The notes under the pieces: model-generated | Told to the model about the DNA's origin: nothing | The model's database searches: none | The model's input: only the letters and a program-made list of their open reading frames with translations | In this document: one piece after another, positions 31,809 to 39,855 of the stretch | Position numbering within the stretch: position 1 is the first letter of the stretch | Layout of the letters: the number at the start of each line of letters is the position of its first letter | Source of the DNA: Polaribacter sp. Hel_I_88 | GTDB lineage: Bacteria; Bacteroidota; Bacteroidia; Flavobacteriales; Flavobacteriaceae | Assembly (NCBI RefSeq): GCF_000687935.1 | Contig: NZ_JHZZ01000001.1 | Span: 496,001 to 560,000, forward strand | Reading direction: 5' to 3' | DNA: 64,000 nt | Position numbers and translations under genes: made by a program

Positions 31809-32504
31809 TTATTTATAAAACAAAATAATAGAGATAAAAAATGCAGCTTGAATACAATATAAATACACTGCAAATTTATTTTCTTTATTAAAATTTGATT
31901 TTACAAATAAATATTGCAAAATTAAACTCCCAAAAAACCAGCAAACGTAATTATAAATCGGAATTTCTCCATAAGGAAACCATTGCCAAAAGTTTAATTT
32001 AATAGCTACAGGCTCTAAAAAACAATCTAATAAAACAGCTGCAAACGCTCCAAAGATTGCCAAAACATGAAACTCAACTTGCTTTGAAAGTTTTAAATTA
32101 TAGGTTGCTTTCAACCAATTGTACAACTGAAAAGTTAAACTCCCAACACAATACATCGTCGTAAACCACAAATTACCTAATAAAACAGGAACACCTAAAA
32201 TTTTGAAACCCATTACATCAGAATATTCATAATCACCAAAAAGTAAACCAGTATTAATGCCAATAATTTCGTAAAGCACACCAGCAACACTACAAGCTAC
32301 AAAAAATATCCAAAACGATTTATTTATATATTGATGTGTAAAAAACACCAAAAGCATCGATATTATTAAATTTAAAGGAGTATTATCAATAAAAAAATCT
32401 TTGTAATCGGTAAAATTTAAACCAATAATACCACTTACATGAAACAATAAACTGATTCCTATTGCTAGCGAATATTTGTATTTAAACACATTATTTAATT
32501 GCAT
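31809..32504 (-). CDS. cruF: CruF-like carotenoid biosynthesis protein (DUF422)
   Basis: A 231-residue integral membrane protein with about seven hydrophobic helices. The block GVLYEIIGINTGLLFGDYEY is characteristic of the DUF422/CruF family, carotenoid 1,2-hydratases that add water to the psi end of acyclic or monocyclic carotenoids. Its start overlaps the end of the crtD-like gene by 14 bp, giving a coupled pair. With the CrtA-like gene at 34064 this fits a myxol/saproxanthin-type pathway. The symbol rests on family and context. Confidence 0.82.
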   Translation of the reverse strand: MQLNNVFKYKYSLAIGISLLFHVSGIIGLNFTDYKDFFIDNTPLNLIISMLLVFFTHQYINKSFWIFFVACSVAGVLYEIIGINTGLLFGDYEYSDVMGFKILGVPVLLGNLWFTTMYCVGSLTFQLYNWLKATYNLKLSKQVEFHVLAIFGAFAAVLLDCFLEPVAIKLNFWQWFPYGEIPIYNYVCWFFGSLILQYLFVKSNFNKENKFAVYLYCIQAAFFISIILFYK

Positions 32505-33948
32505 CTGCTACTAATTTTGCACTTTTAAAACATAAAGGAATTCCTCCTCCTGGATGCACACTTCCACCACAGAAAAATAAATTTTTATAACGCTTACTTG
32601 TATTTTGCTGTCTAAAAAAAGCAGCCATTTTACTATTGCTACTCGTTCCATAAAGAGACCCCATAAAACTTGCTGTTTTTTCTTGAATATTTAGTGGAGA
32701 AAGCGTGTTTTCCACAACAATATGCTTTTCAAGATTTGTATTTAACTGCTTATTTATTTGTTTGATGATAAACTTTTTCACTTTTTCCTTTTGTTCTTCC
32801 CAATTATGCTTGTCATGTGCAGGAGCATTTACCATTACAAACCAATTTTCACTTTTATTTGGTGCGTGATTTTTATCGTATTTCGAAGTTATATTCACAT
32901 AAATTGTTGGCTCGACAGGTAAAATGGATTCTTCAAAAATTTCTTTGAATTCCTTTTTATAATCTTCACTAAAAAAGATATTATGCAATCCTAACTCTGG
33001 AAAATTAGTGTTAATTCCCCAATAAAAAATAAATGCACTACTACTTCTTTCTTGTTTTAAAACTTTAGCAGCAAGCTTTTTATTAGTAAGTAAGTTTTTA
33101 TAGGTGTAATAAATATCCATATTACTCACTATCAAATCTGCTTCGTGGTTTTTTCCATTCACAGAAACTGATGTAACTGTATCATTTATAGTTTCAATTT
33201 TATCTACTTTACTATTTAAGTGAAATTTAACGCCAACATCTTTTGCAAGCTGAACCAAAGCATTGGTAATAGTAATCATTCCTCCATTTGGATAAAAAGT
33301 TCCTTGACTTTGTTCCAAGCTAGAAATCATGCTTAACATTGCTGGTGCTTTATAAGGATTACTTCCATTATAGGTTGCATATCTATTAAAAAGCTGCACC
33401 ATTTCTGGTGTTTTAAAACTAGATTCGTTATAACTATTCAAAGATTTTACGATGTATGGAAACTTTACGCTAAACAACGCTTTGTATGTTTCGCTTTTAG
33501 TAATTAAGCTTACATCTAAAGGGAAATCTAAAAAAAGCTCTCCAATATCTTCGTAGGCTTTTTTACTATTTTTAAGATACTTTTTAATATTTTCTGCTGG
33601 TTCTCCAAATACCTTTTCTGCTTCTTCAGCAAAAGCTTCGATATTTTTTTGAGCAATTATCCTTTTTCCGTTATCGAAAAAATAACGACAACTTTCATCT
33701 AAATCATTGTACGTAAAATAACTATTGATATCTTTTTTTGCTAAAGTAAAAAGTGCTTCGATATTTTCTGGAGCTGTAAAAAGAGAAGGACCAGCGTCAA
33801 AAGTAAAACCATCTTTTTCAAAGGAAGATAATTTTCCGCCAAAATAAGGATTTGCTTCAAAAACAGTAACCTCGTAATTCTTTAAAGCCAAGCGAATTGA
33901 AGTAGCTAAACCTCCAACTCCACTTCCTATAATGGCTACTTTTTTCAT
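32491..33948 (-). CDS. crtD: Carotenoid 3,4-desaturase, CrtD/CrtI family
   Basis: A 485-residue FAD-dependent desaturase. Dinucleotide-binding motif IGSGVGGLATS (residues 6-16) with downstream EANPYFGGK; FDAGPSLFTAPE and the C-terminal FCGGSVHPGGGIPLCFKSAK are CrtI-family signatures. Pairing with a CruF-like hydratase gene (14-bp overlap) favours a 1-hydroxycarotenoid 3,4-desaturase (CrtD) over phytoene desaturase, but a CrtI role cannot be excluded by sequence reading. Membrane-associated by family. Confidence 0.85.
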   Translation of the reverse strand: MKKVAIIGSGVGGLATSIRLALKNYEVTVFEANPYFGGKLSSFEKDGFTFDAGPSLFTAPENIEALFTLAKKDINSYFTYNDLDESCRYFFDNGKRIIAQKNIEAFAEEAEKVFGEPAENIKKYLKNSKKAYEDIGELFLDFPLDVSLITKSETYKALFSVKFPYIVKSLNSYNESSFKTPEMVQLFNRYATYNGSNPYKAPAMLSMISSLEQSQGTFYPNGGMITITNALVQLAKDVGVKFHLNSKVDKIETINDTVTSVSVNGKNHEADLIVSNMDIYYTYKNLLTNKKLAAKVLKQERSSSAFIFYWGINTNFPELGLHNIFFSEDYKKEFKEIFEESILPVEPTIYVNITSKYDKNHAPNKSENWFVMVNAPAHDKHNWEEQKEKVKKFIIKQINKQLNTNLEKHIVVENTLSPLNIQEKTASFMGSLYGTSSNSKMAAFFRQQNTSKRYKNLFFCGGSVHPGGGIPLCFKSAKLVADAIK

Positions 33949-34063
33949 TTGTTTTATGTTTTTACAAAAATATGAAACAAAATAGTTTTATTTACTATGT
34001 TTCTTTGATAAAATTTAATGTGAAGTTTTCATTTTTTAAAGACCAAATTAAAGATTTAAACGT

Positions 34064-34726
34064 TTATTTTTCGATTTTTTGTTTCACTATAAATCGTGTA
34101 AACATATCTTCACTATACCAATTTTGTTTTCTTGTTTTTTGAATTACAGCTTTATGTTGTGGCATTCTATAGGCAAATTTTTTCATGGCAGCTTTTGATT
34201 CCCAAATACTAAAAGTTGCTTGTTTTACCCAAGGAATTTCGCCAACTCCATAAGATGTTATAAAACCATCTGCAGTAACCATTTGTGATGCAATTGGCGC
34301 TACATTTTCCCAAAAATATCGCAATTTATTCAAGCGAATTGTGGCTCTTGTCAACACAGCAATTTGACCTTCATAATCGGTTGTTGGAGGTAACTCCCCA
34401 AAAACCTTTTTTTGATCCCAAAAACCATGACCTTCAATAGGTTGTAATATATAAATAGTTTGTTTTTTACAAAATAAATCGAACCATTTTAAAATGAAAC
34501 CACCAAATTGTGCTTCCAAAGTTACCTCATCATTATAGGTAACTAAAATAGACCATTGAGATAAATCTGGAACTTTATCAAACGTTCCGTTTTTACCTGT
34601 TCCCATTAACTTATAAAATTGTATGTTTTTATTAAAAAACAGCGGAATTCGGAAAATTGCCATTGATAAAAAGCCAAAAATGGCAAAAATTGGTTTATAT
34701 TTTACAATAATTAAAGTGGCTTTCAA
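34064..34726 (-). CDS. crtA: CrtA-related carotenoid monooxygenase (likely 2-hydroxylase)
   Basis: A 220-residue protein of the spheroidene monooxygenase (CrtA) family: the block GEIPWVKQATFSIWES, FAYRMPQHKAVIQKTR and NWYSEDMFTRF are conserved. In purple bacteria CrtA is a 2-ketolase; a CrtA-related enzyme of the flavobacterium P99-3 was shown to be a carotenoid 2-hydroxylase in myxol synthesis, and the CruF/CrtD neighbours here fit that activity. A hydrophobic N-terminal stretch (about 11-30) suggests membrane association. No haem-thiolate motif is visible. Confidence 0.85.
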   Translation of the reverse strand: MKATLIIVKYKPIFAIFGFLSMAIFRIPLFFNKNIQFYKLMGTGKNGTFDKVPDLSQWSILVTYNDEVTLEAQFGGFILKWFDLFCKKQTIYILQPIEGHGFWDQKKVFGELPPTTDYEGQIAVLTRATIRLNKLRYFWENVAPIASQMVTADGFITSYGVGEIPWVKQATFSIWESKAAMKKFAYRMPQHKAVIQKTRKQNWYSEDMFTRFIVKQKIEK

Positions 34727-34837
34727 GCTAGTTGTTTTTTACAATTAAAATACTCACAAAGATAATTAAAGTATTTAGGAAAGGCTGTGCTTAAATTAAA
34801 TATAGCTTATTCATATTGGATACAAAAAAGGATTTTA

Positions 34838-36031
34838 TTACGATTTTGTCAATAAAACAGAAACAGCATTTCCACCAAAACCTACAGCATTAATTAAAAT
34901 ATTTTTTATTTTTTTCGGATGAATTTGTTTGACTGCAAAAGGCACTTCAATTACTTGTTGATATTGCAACATTAGCAAGCCTAACTCTAAACTTAACATT
35001 CCTGAAGATCCAAAAGTGTGGCCAATTTTCCATTTGTTGGTGGTTAAAAAGGGTGTTTTTTCGCCAAAAACTTTTTGAATCGCATTCACTTCTGATTGAT
35101 CTCCTTTTATAGTTCCTGGAGCGTGCATTACAATTGCGTCAATTTCATCTAAAGCAGTTTCACCCAAAGCCATTTTCATAGATTTTTGAAAACATTTTGC
35201 ATCTGTAGAAATTGAAGTATTATGTTGTAAAACTTCTGTTGCAAAACCAATTCCTGAAATTGTTGCTAAAGAATTTTCTACAATTCCTTTTTCTAAACAA
35301 ATTGCGGATGCTCCTTCTCCCAAAACCATCGTGTTTTGTTTTTTATTTAAGTCGAAAGATTTGCAGGGAAATTCTTCGACAAGCTCAGAATGACAGTTTG
35401 AATTTAAACTGGAGTTTTGCTTTGCATACACTTTTAAAGCCTGCATTTGTGCGATTGTAAAATCGGTTAAAGCAGCTTCACTTCCACCTACTAAAAACTT
35501 GTTAGACATTCCTGAGTTTATCCAAGCAACACCATTTAATAAAGAATGTAAAGCTGTAGAACAGGTTATTGAATGCGATATTTCTGGTCCAAATGTTTGT
35601 AAATCGTGCGAAACCCAAGAAGAAATATTCCCTAAAGTTGTGGTTGGTGAACTTAAGGTTGATGATTTTTGAGTTTCTAAAAACTCTTTGTGATATTTTT
35701 CAAACAGGGTTGTTGCCCCTCTTGAAGAACCAAAATTTACGCCGAAATTAGATTCTGATTCCCAATTTGAGCTTTTTACGGCTTCTCTAGAAACAAAAAT
35801 AGCAAACAAAACAGCATCATCTAAACTTCTATATTTAGCATCTGATTTTCTTAATTCCGTAATTTTTTGTTGATTTTCTTCTGAAAGTTGCCCAACAAAA
35901 ACTGGCATTCCATTGACCTCTTTTTCTGATAAGAAATGGTTGTTTAACAAGTAATTTTCCCAAATTTCATTTTGGGAACTGCCTATTGCAGAAATTGAAG
36001 CTATGGATGTTATGGAAATTGGTTGAATCAT
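34838..36031 (-). CDS. Beta-ketoacyl synthase (KAS I/II-like), adjacent to bio genes
   Basis: A 397-residue thiolase-fold condensing enzyme. Nucleophile Cys in SITCSTALHSLL, catalytic His in HAPGTIKGD (aligns with HGTGTPLGD, with G-T changed to A-P), second His in KIGHTFGSSGM; all three catalytic residues are kept, so it should be active. About residues 212-220 read CHSELVEEF, which is the translation of a dispersed repeat inserted in frame (35372-35396). It lies 270 bp from bioA in the same direction. A link to pimeloyl chain assembly for biotin is possible but is inference; a role in another short fatty acyl pathway is equally open. Confidence 0.9.
   Translation of the reverse strand: MIQPISITSIASISAIGSSQNEIWENYLLNNHFLSEKEVNGMPVFVGQLSEENQQKITELRKSDAKYRSLDDAVLFAIFVSREAVKSSNWESESNFGVNFGSSRGATTLFEKYHKEFLETQKSSTLSSPTTTLGNISSWVSHDLQTFGPEISHSITCSTALHSLLNGVAWINSGMSNKFLVGGSEAALTDFTIAQMQALKVYAKQNSSLNSNCHSELVEEFPCKSFDLNKKQNTMVLGEGASAICLEKGIVENSLATISGIGFATEVLQHNTSISTDAKCFQKSMKMALGETALDEIDAIVMHAPGTIKGDQSEVNAIQKVFGEKTPFLTTNKWKIGHTFGSSGMLSLELGLLMLQYQQVIEVPFAVKQIHPKKIKNILINAVGFGGNAVSVLLTKS
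35372..35396. repeat. Dispersed TTCGAC...GCTCA repeat inside the ketosynthase gene
   Basis: TTCTTCGACAAGCTCAGAAT followed by GACAG; read on the minus strand it encodes the peptide CHSELVEEF within the ketosynthase. This is the commonest version of the repeat in flavobacterial genomes. Confidence 0.8.
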
Positions 36032-36051
36032 TAATTATTTTCATATTCAAG

Positions 36052-36080
36052 ACCTGACAGGTTTTAAAAACCTGTCAGGT
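36052..36080. repeat. 29-bp perfect palindrome (ACCTGACAGGTTTT arm)
   Basis: 14-bp perfect arms around one base, 20 bp before the ketosynthase start on the minus strand; related in style to the palindromes at 26566-26743. It lies in the 5' region of the ketosynthase gene and could affect its expression. Confidence 0.8.
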
Positions 36081-36164
36081 TTGATTGGAGGTTTAAACTT
36101 GTGACAAAAATAGTGTTTCTAAAAATGTTAACCACATAGTCACATAGAAAACATAGTTCTTAAG

Positions 36165-36308
36165 AATACTAAACGCGTTAAGGATTGAAGCTTTGTTGGA
36201 GCTCATTTTTGTTTTTTCAACAAAAATAGCGACTGCTGAAAGCCTGACGTTTTTTAACTTTAAAAGTTTTATTTCTAAACTTTTAAAGTTAAAAAAGGGA
36301 ACGCCCTA
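36165..36308 (-). repeat. Large structured flavobacterial repeat at the bioA stop codon
   Basis: Read on the minus strand it begins at the bioA stop codon with TAGGGCGTTCCC, continues with a perfect ~20-bp stem hairpin (arms 36250-36269 and 36277-36296, TTTTTTAACTTTAAAAGTTT type), then GTCAGGCTTTC, a second hairpin (ATTTTTGTTG / CAACAAAAAT), and ends near GCTTCAATCCTTAACGCG. A diverged relative lies at 57018-57114 in the same orientation relative to its upstream gene. Another short dispersed motif (TTAACCACATAGTCACATAG at 36129-36148) lies next to it. Confidence 0.75.
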
Positions 36309-37571
36309 AACAATCTCTAAACTTTCTTCAATAGTTTTGTAGACTTTTTGGAGTTCTTTTTTGGTAATTACGTAAGGCACTTGAATGTAAATTGTGTTTC
36401 CTAAAGGACGTAAAAAAACGCCTCTTTCCATAAAAAAAGCCAATAATTTATCTCGTAAACTTCCATAACGTGCCATTTTTGTATCTAAATCTAACGCAAA
36501 AATAACGCCTTGAGAACGTGTAGTTTTTACTTTTGGGTGTTTACTTATATGTTCCTCAAATTTTTTATGCGAAACTGATATTTCTTTGATATTTTGCTGA
36601 ATTTCATTCGTTTGTAGCAATTCTATGGCAGCATTTGCAGCAGTACACGCAATAGGATTTGCAGAATAGGTATGACAATGGAAGAAGCCTTTTGCCATTT
36701 CGTTACTCAAAAAAGCTTCGTAAATTTTTTCTGTACAAGACGTAATTGCCAAAGGCACCAAACCTCCTGTTAAAGCCTTACTCAAACAAATAATATCGGG
36801 TTTTGTTTCGATAAAATCGGATGCAAAATTGCTGCCTGTTTTTCCAAAGCCTGTCATTACCTCGTCTGCAATTGTTAAGATATTATTGGTTTTGAAGAAG
36901 TTTAAAATCTCATTTAAACCATTTGCATCGTGAATTTTCATTCCTGCAGCTCCCTGAATTATTGGCTCATAAATAAAACCTGCTACTTTATAATTTACTG
37001 TATATTCTTTTAATTTTGCTAAAATTTCTTGTTGATTTTTGCCATTTGGAGTAGGAATTCGTTCAACTTTCATCAAAAAATCTTCGAAGGGACCATTGTA
37101 AACAGACAGTCCAGAAACACTCATTGCTCCAAATGTATCTCCATGAAATCCGTTTTCGAAAGCGATAAATGTGCTGCGTTTTTCATCTAAATTAAAATAG
37201 TATTGCAAAGCCATTTTAATTCCTGCTTCTACAGCTGTTGAACCATTATCGTTAAAAAAAATACGATTCTGGTTTTTTGGTAAAATTTTAATGAGATTTT
37301 CTGATAATTTAATAGCAGGTTCATGCGTAAAATCGCTAAACATTACTTGATCTAATTGTTGCATTTGGGCGTGCACTTTATCAATGATAAAATCGTTACA
37401 ATGCCCAAACATACACGTGTACCAAGAAGAAATTGCATCTATATATTCGTTGCCATTTTCATCGGTTAAAATGCAACCTTTTGCTTTTACAATTGCTAAA
37501 CTTTCTGGATGTGTTTGGTGTTGTTTTAAAGGATGCCAAAGGTGTTTTTTATCTCTTTCTTGAAGTTTCAT
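36306..37571 (-). CDS. bioA: Adenosylmethionine-8-amino-7-oxononanoate aminotransferase BioA
   Basis: A 421-residue class III PLP aminotransferase converting KAPA to DAPA in biotin synthesis. Cofactor Lys265 in ICLSKALTGGL, Asp236 in IADEVMTGFGKTG, and the BioA-specific N-terminus KKHLWHPLKQHQTHPE and SSWYTCMFGHCN support BioA over other class III enzymes. It diverges from bioF across 74 bp. The stop codon forms the first bases of a structured repeat element (36165-36308). Confidence 0.96.
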   Translation of the reverse strand: MKLQERDKKHLWHPLKQHQTHPESLAIVKAKGCILTDENGNEYIDAISSWYTCMFGHCNDFIIDKVHAQMQQLDQVMFSDFTHEPAIKLSENLIKILPKNQNRIFFNDNGSTAVEAGIKMALQYYFNLDEKRSTFIAFENGFHGDTFGAMSVSGLSVYNGPFEDFLMKVERIPTPNGKNQQEILAKLKEYTVNYKVAGFIYEPIIQGAAGMKIHDANGLNEILNFFKTNNILTIADEVMTGFGKTGSNFASDFIETKPDIICLSKALTGGLVPLAITSCTEKIYEAFLSNEMAKGFFHCHTYSANPIACTAANAAIELLQTNEIQQNIKEISVSHKKFEEHISKHPKVKTTRSQGVIFALDLDTKMARYGSLRDKLLAFFMERGVFLRPLGNTIYIQVPYVITKKELQKVYKTIEESLEIV

Positions 37572-37632
37572 TTTTAATTTCTTTAGTTTAAAATAGCTTA
37601 AAAACTTGGCTGTAAAGGTATATAAAAATCCC

Positions 37633-37640
37633 TATTTTTG
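37633..37640 (+). promoter_or_regulatory. Candidate -7 element of the bioF promoter
   Basis: TATTTTTG matches TAnnTTTG and ends only 5 bp before the ATG at 37646. TTG at 37606-37608 gives a 24-bp spacer. Transcription would start at or within a few bases of the start codon. Confidence 0.6.
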
Positions 37641-37645
37641 TGTTG

Positions 37646-38848
37646 ATGAAACTGCCAAAAAAGTTACAAGATAAATTAAAAATTCGTGAAGAAAATAATT
37701 CTTTACGAATCTTAAAAACACCCACAAATTTAGTAGACTTTTCTTCTAATGATTATTTAGGGTTTGCAAAATCATCTGCCATATTTGATAAAACACATCA
37801 GTTTTTAATTGATAAAAATAGCAAACAAAATGGCGCAACTGGAAGTAGATTATTATCTGGAAATCATAATTTATATTCGGAAGTTGAAAGCTTTTTAAGT
37901 GATTTTCATCAAACAGAAAGCGCAACAATTTTTAACTCAGGGTATGATGCCAATATTGGCTTTTTCTCTGCTGTTCCTCAAAGAAACGATATTATTTTAT
38001 ATGATGAATTTTCTCATGCTTCTATAAGAGATGGCATTCAATTAAGCAATGCTAAATCTTTTAAGTTTTTACATAATGATTTAGAGAATTTAGAAGCGAT
38101 GCTGAAACGACCTTTCGACTGCGCTCAAGGTGACAATAATGTAATTTATGTGGTTACAGAATCGGTTTTTTCTATGGATGGAGATTCGCCAGACTTGGTA
38201 AATCTTGCTAAAATCTGCAAAAAATATAACGCTTATTTAATTGTTGATGAAGCACATGCTCTTGGTGTTTTTGGTAAAAATGGTGCTGGACTTGTTCAAG
38301 ATCTGAATTTGCAAAATGATGTTTTTGCAAGAATTATCACTTTTGGAAAAGCGTTAGGTTGTCATGGAGCCGCAATTTTAGGAATCAAAGATTTGCAAGA
38401 TTATATAGTAAATTTTGCTCGAAGTTTTATTTATACCACTGGTTTGTCTCCTCATTCTTTGGCAACTATTAAAATTGCTTATAATGAGATGTTGAAACAA
38501 CCTTTCGACTGCGCTCAAGGTGATATTTTTCAGCAAGACAACATAAATTTGTCTGAAAATATTCATCATTTTTTAGAAGAAGTAAAAAGATTAAAATTAG
38601 ATTTTATACCAAGTTGTTCTGCAATTCATTGTTGTATTATTTCTGGAAATGAAAATGTAAAATCCATATCAGAAAAATTTAAAGAGAAAGGTTTTGAGGT
38701 AAAAGCAATTTTATCGCCAACAGTTCCTCAAAATCAAGAACGTCTTCGTTTTTGTTTGCATAGTTATAATTCATTCGAAGAAATAAGTAGCGTATTAAAT
38801 CTATTAGTTATTTTTACTACTACTGAAATTAATTCAGCGTTAAAATAG
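37646..38848 (+). CDS. bioF: 8-amino-7-oxononanoate synthase BioF with two repeat-derived inserts
   Basis: A ~400-residue alpha-oxoamine synthase condensing pimeloyl thioester and alanine. Cofactor Lys235 in ITFGKALGCHGAA, DEAHALGVFG (201-210), FSSNDYLGF (32-40) and FNSGYDAN are family hallmarks. The ATG at 37646 is preferred to GTG 37640/TTG 37643 because a -7 element ends at 37640. The peptide PFDCAQGD occurs twice (residues 156-163 and 286-293), each encoded by a copy of the dispersed TTCGAC repeat and each lying in a loop region between conserved blocks, so activity is probably kept. It starts a rightward bioF-DUF2007-bioD run. Confidence 0.95.
   Translation: MKLPKKLQDKLKIREENNSLRILKTPTNLVDFSSNDYLGFAKSSAIFDKTHQFLIDKNSKQNGATGSRLLSGNHNLYSEVESFLSDFHQTESATIFNSGYDANIGFFSAVPQRNDIILYDEFSHASIRDGIQLSNAKSFKFLHNDLENLEAMLKRPFDCAQGDNNVIYVVTESVFSMDGDSPDLVNLAKICKKYNAYLIVDEAHALGVFGKNGAGLVQDLNLQNDVFARIITFGKALGCHGAAILGIKDLQDYIVNFARSFIYTTGLSPHSLATIKIAYNEMLKQPFDCAQGDIFQQDNINLSENIHHFLEEVKRLKLDFIPSCSAIHCCIISGNENVKSISEKFKEKGFEVKAILSPTVPQNQERLRFCLHSYNSFEEISSVLNLLVIFTTTEINSALK
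38111..38134. repeat. Dispersed TTCGAC repeat in bioF, copy 1
   Basis: CCTTTCGACTGCGCTCAAGG then TGAC, translated as PFDCAQGD. With copy 2 the identity extends upstream as GATG(C/T)TGAAAC(G/A)A. Confidence 0.85.
38501..38523. repeat. Dispersed TTCGAC repeat in bioF, copy 2
   Basis: CCTTTCGACTGCGCTCAAGG then TGA; identical core to copy 1, 390 bp (130 codons) apart and in the same frame, again giving PFDCAQGD. Confidence 0.85.
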
Positions 38849-38857
38849 AGCTTAATT

Positions 38858-39235
38858 ATGAACGATAATTTTAAAATTTTAGCTGTTTTTGAGTATTCTA
38901 CAGAAGCTCATGTTACAAAATCAAGATTAGATGCAGATGGTTTTGAAACGATGTTAATGGACGAAAAAACGATTGATACAGATCCTTTAGTAAGCAATGC
39001 TATTGGGGGTGTAAAATTATTGGTTCATAAAAATGATTTTGAAAAAGCGGCTCTTGTATATCAAGAAATTAGAACCTATCAAAAAGATGCTCAGGGAAAT
39101 GAGATGGCTTGTCCAAATTGTAAATCCAACAAAATACTAGTTGCAGAAGCACAAAGAAAAAATATATTTTATATGTTATTTCCATTTTTCGAAAAAACGA
39201 GACATATTTGCAACGATTGTAAAACAATTTTTTAA
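38858..39235 (+). CDS. DUF2007-like protein with C-terminal zinc ribbon
   Basis: A 125-residue protein. The N-terminal ~70 residues (ILAVFEYSTEAHVTKSRLDADGFETML) match the DUF2007 pattern, a small ferredoxin-like domain, and the C-terminus has CPNC and CNDC knuckles (about 88-91 and 118-121) of a zinc ribbon. Function unknown. It lies 9 bp after bioF and its stop codon shares one base with the bioD ATG (TAATG), so it is embedded in the biotin operon, perhaps only by chance. Confidence 0.8.
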   Translation: MNDNFKILAVFEYSTEAHVTKSRLDADGFETMLMDEKTIDTDPLVSNAIGGVKLLVHKNDFEKAALVYQEIRTYQKDAQGNEMACPNCKSNKILVAEAQRKNIFYMLFPFFEKTRHICNDCKTIF

Positions 39236-39846
39236 TGCAAAAACAATATTTTATTACAGGAATTTCTACAGAAGTTGGCAAAACAGTTGCTGCAGCCATT
39301 GTTACTGAGGCTTTAAAAGCTGATTATTGGAAACCTGTTCAGGCTGGTGAATTAGAGGATTCTGACACGCATAAAGTAGAGCGATTTATATCGAACAAAA
39401 AAACAGTTTTTCATAAAAATGCCTATGCTTTAAAAACGCCAATGAGCCCTCATGCAGCAGCAGAAATTGATGGAATTAAAGTCGATTTTAAAAAAATTCA
39501 AGAACCGAAAACCGAGAATCATTTGGTTATAGAAGGTGCTGGGGGTTTGTTAGTCCCGTTAAATGATACTGATACAATTTTAGATTTGATAAAACCTACC
39601 TATAAAGTAATTGTGGTTTCTCGTCATTATTTAGGGAGCATCAACCATACATTATTAACTGTAAATTTATTGAAAGCTAAAGGTTTTGAAGTCGCTATTA
39701 TTTTTTCTGGTGATGAACATAAATCCACAGAATCTATCATACAAAAAATGACAAATGTTACGATTTTAGGTAGAATTGACGAAGAACCTTATTTTGATAA
39801 AAATGTGATCAAAGAATATGCTGATAAATTTAAAGAATTATTGTAA
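39235..39846 (+). CDS. bioD: Dethiobiotin synthetase BioD
   Basis: A 203-residue P-loop ATPase closing the ureido ring of dethiobiotin from DAPA and CO2. N-terminal FITGISTEVGKTVAAA holds the nucleotide-binding loop; DYWKPVQAGE and VIEGAGGLLVPLND are BioD blocks. The ATG overlaps the preceding stop codon by one base (coupled). Together with bioA, bioF and bioB in the window the full KAPA-to-biotin route is present; no bioC, bioH or bioW is recognisable here. Confidence 0.95.
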   Translation: MQKQYFITGISTEVGKTVAAAIVTEALKADYWKPVQAGELEDSDTHKVERFISNKKTVFHKNAYALKTPMSPHAAAEIDGIKVDFKKIQEPKTENHLVIEGAGGLLVPLNDTDTILDLIKPTYKVIVVSRHYLGSINHTLLTVNLLKAKGFEVAIIFSGDEHKSTESIIQKMTNVTILGRIDEEPYFDKNVIKEYADKFKELL

Positions 39847-39855
39847 TTTGCAAGT

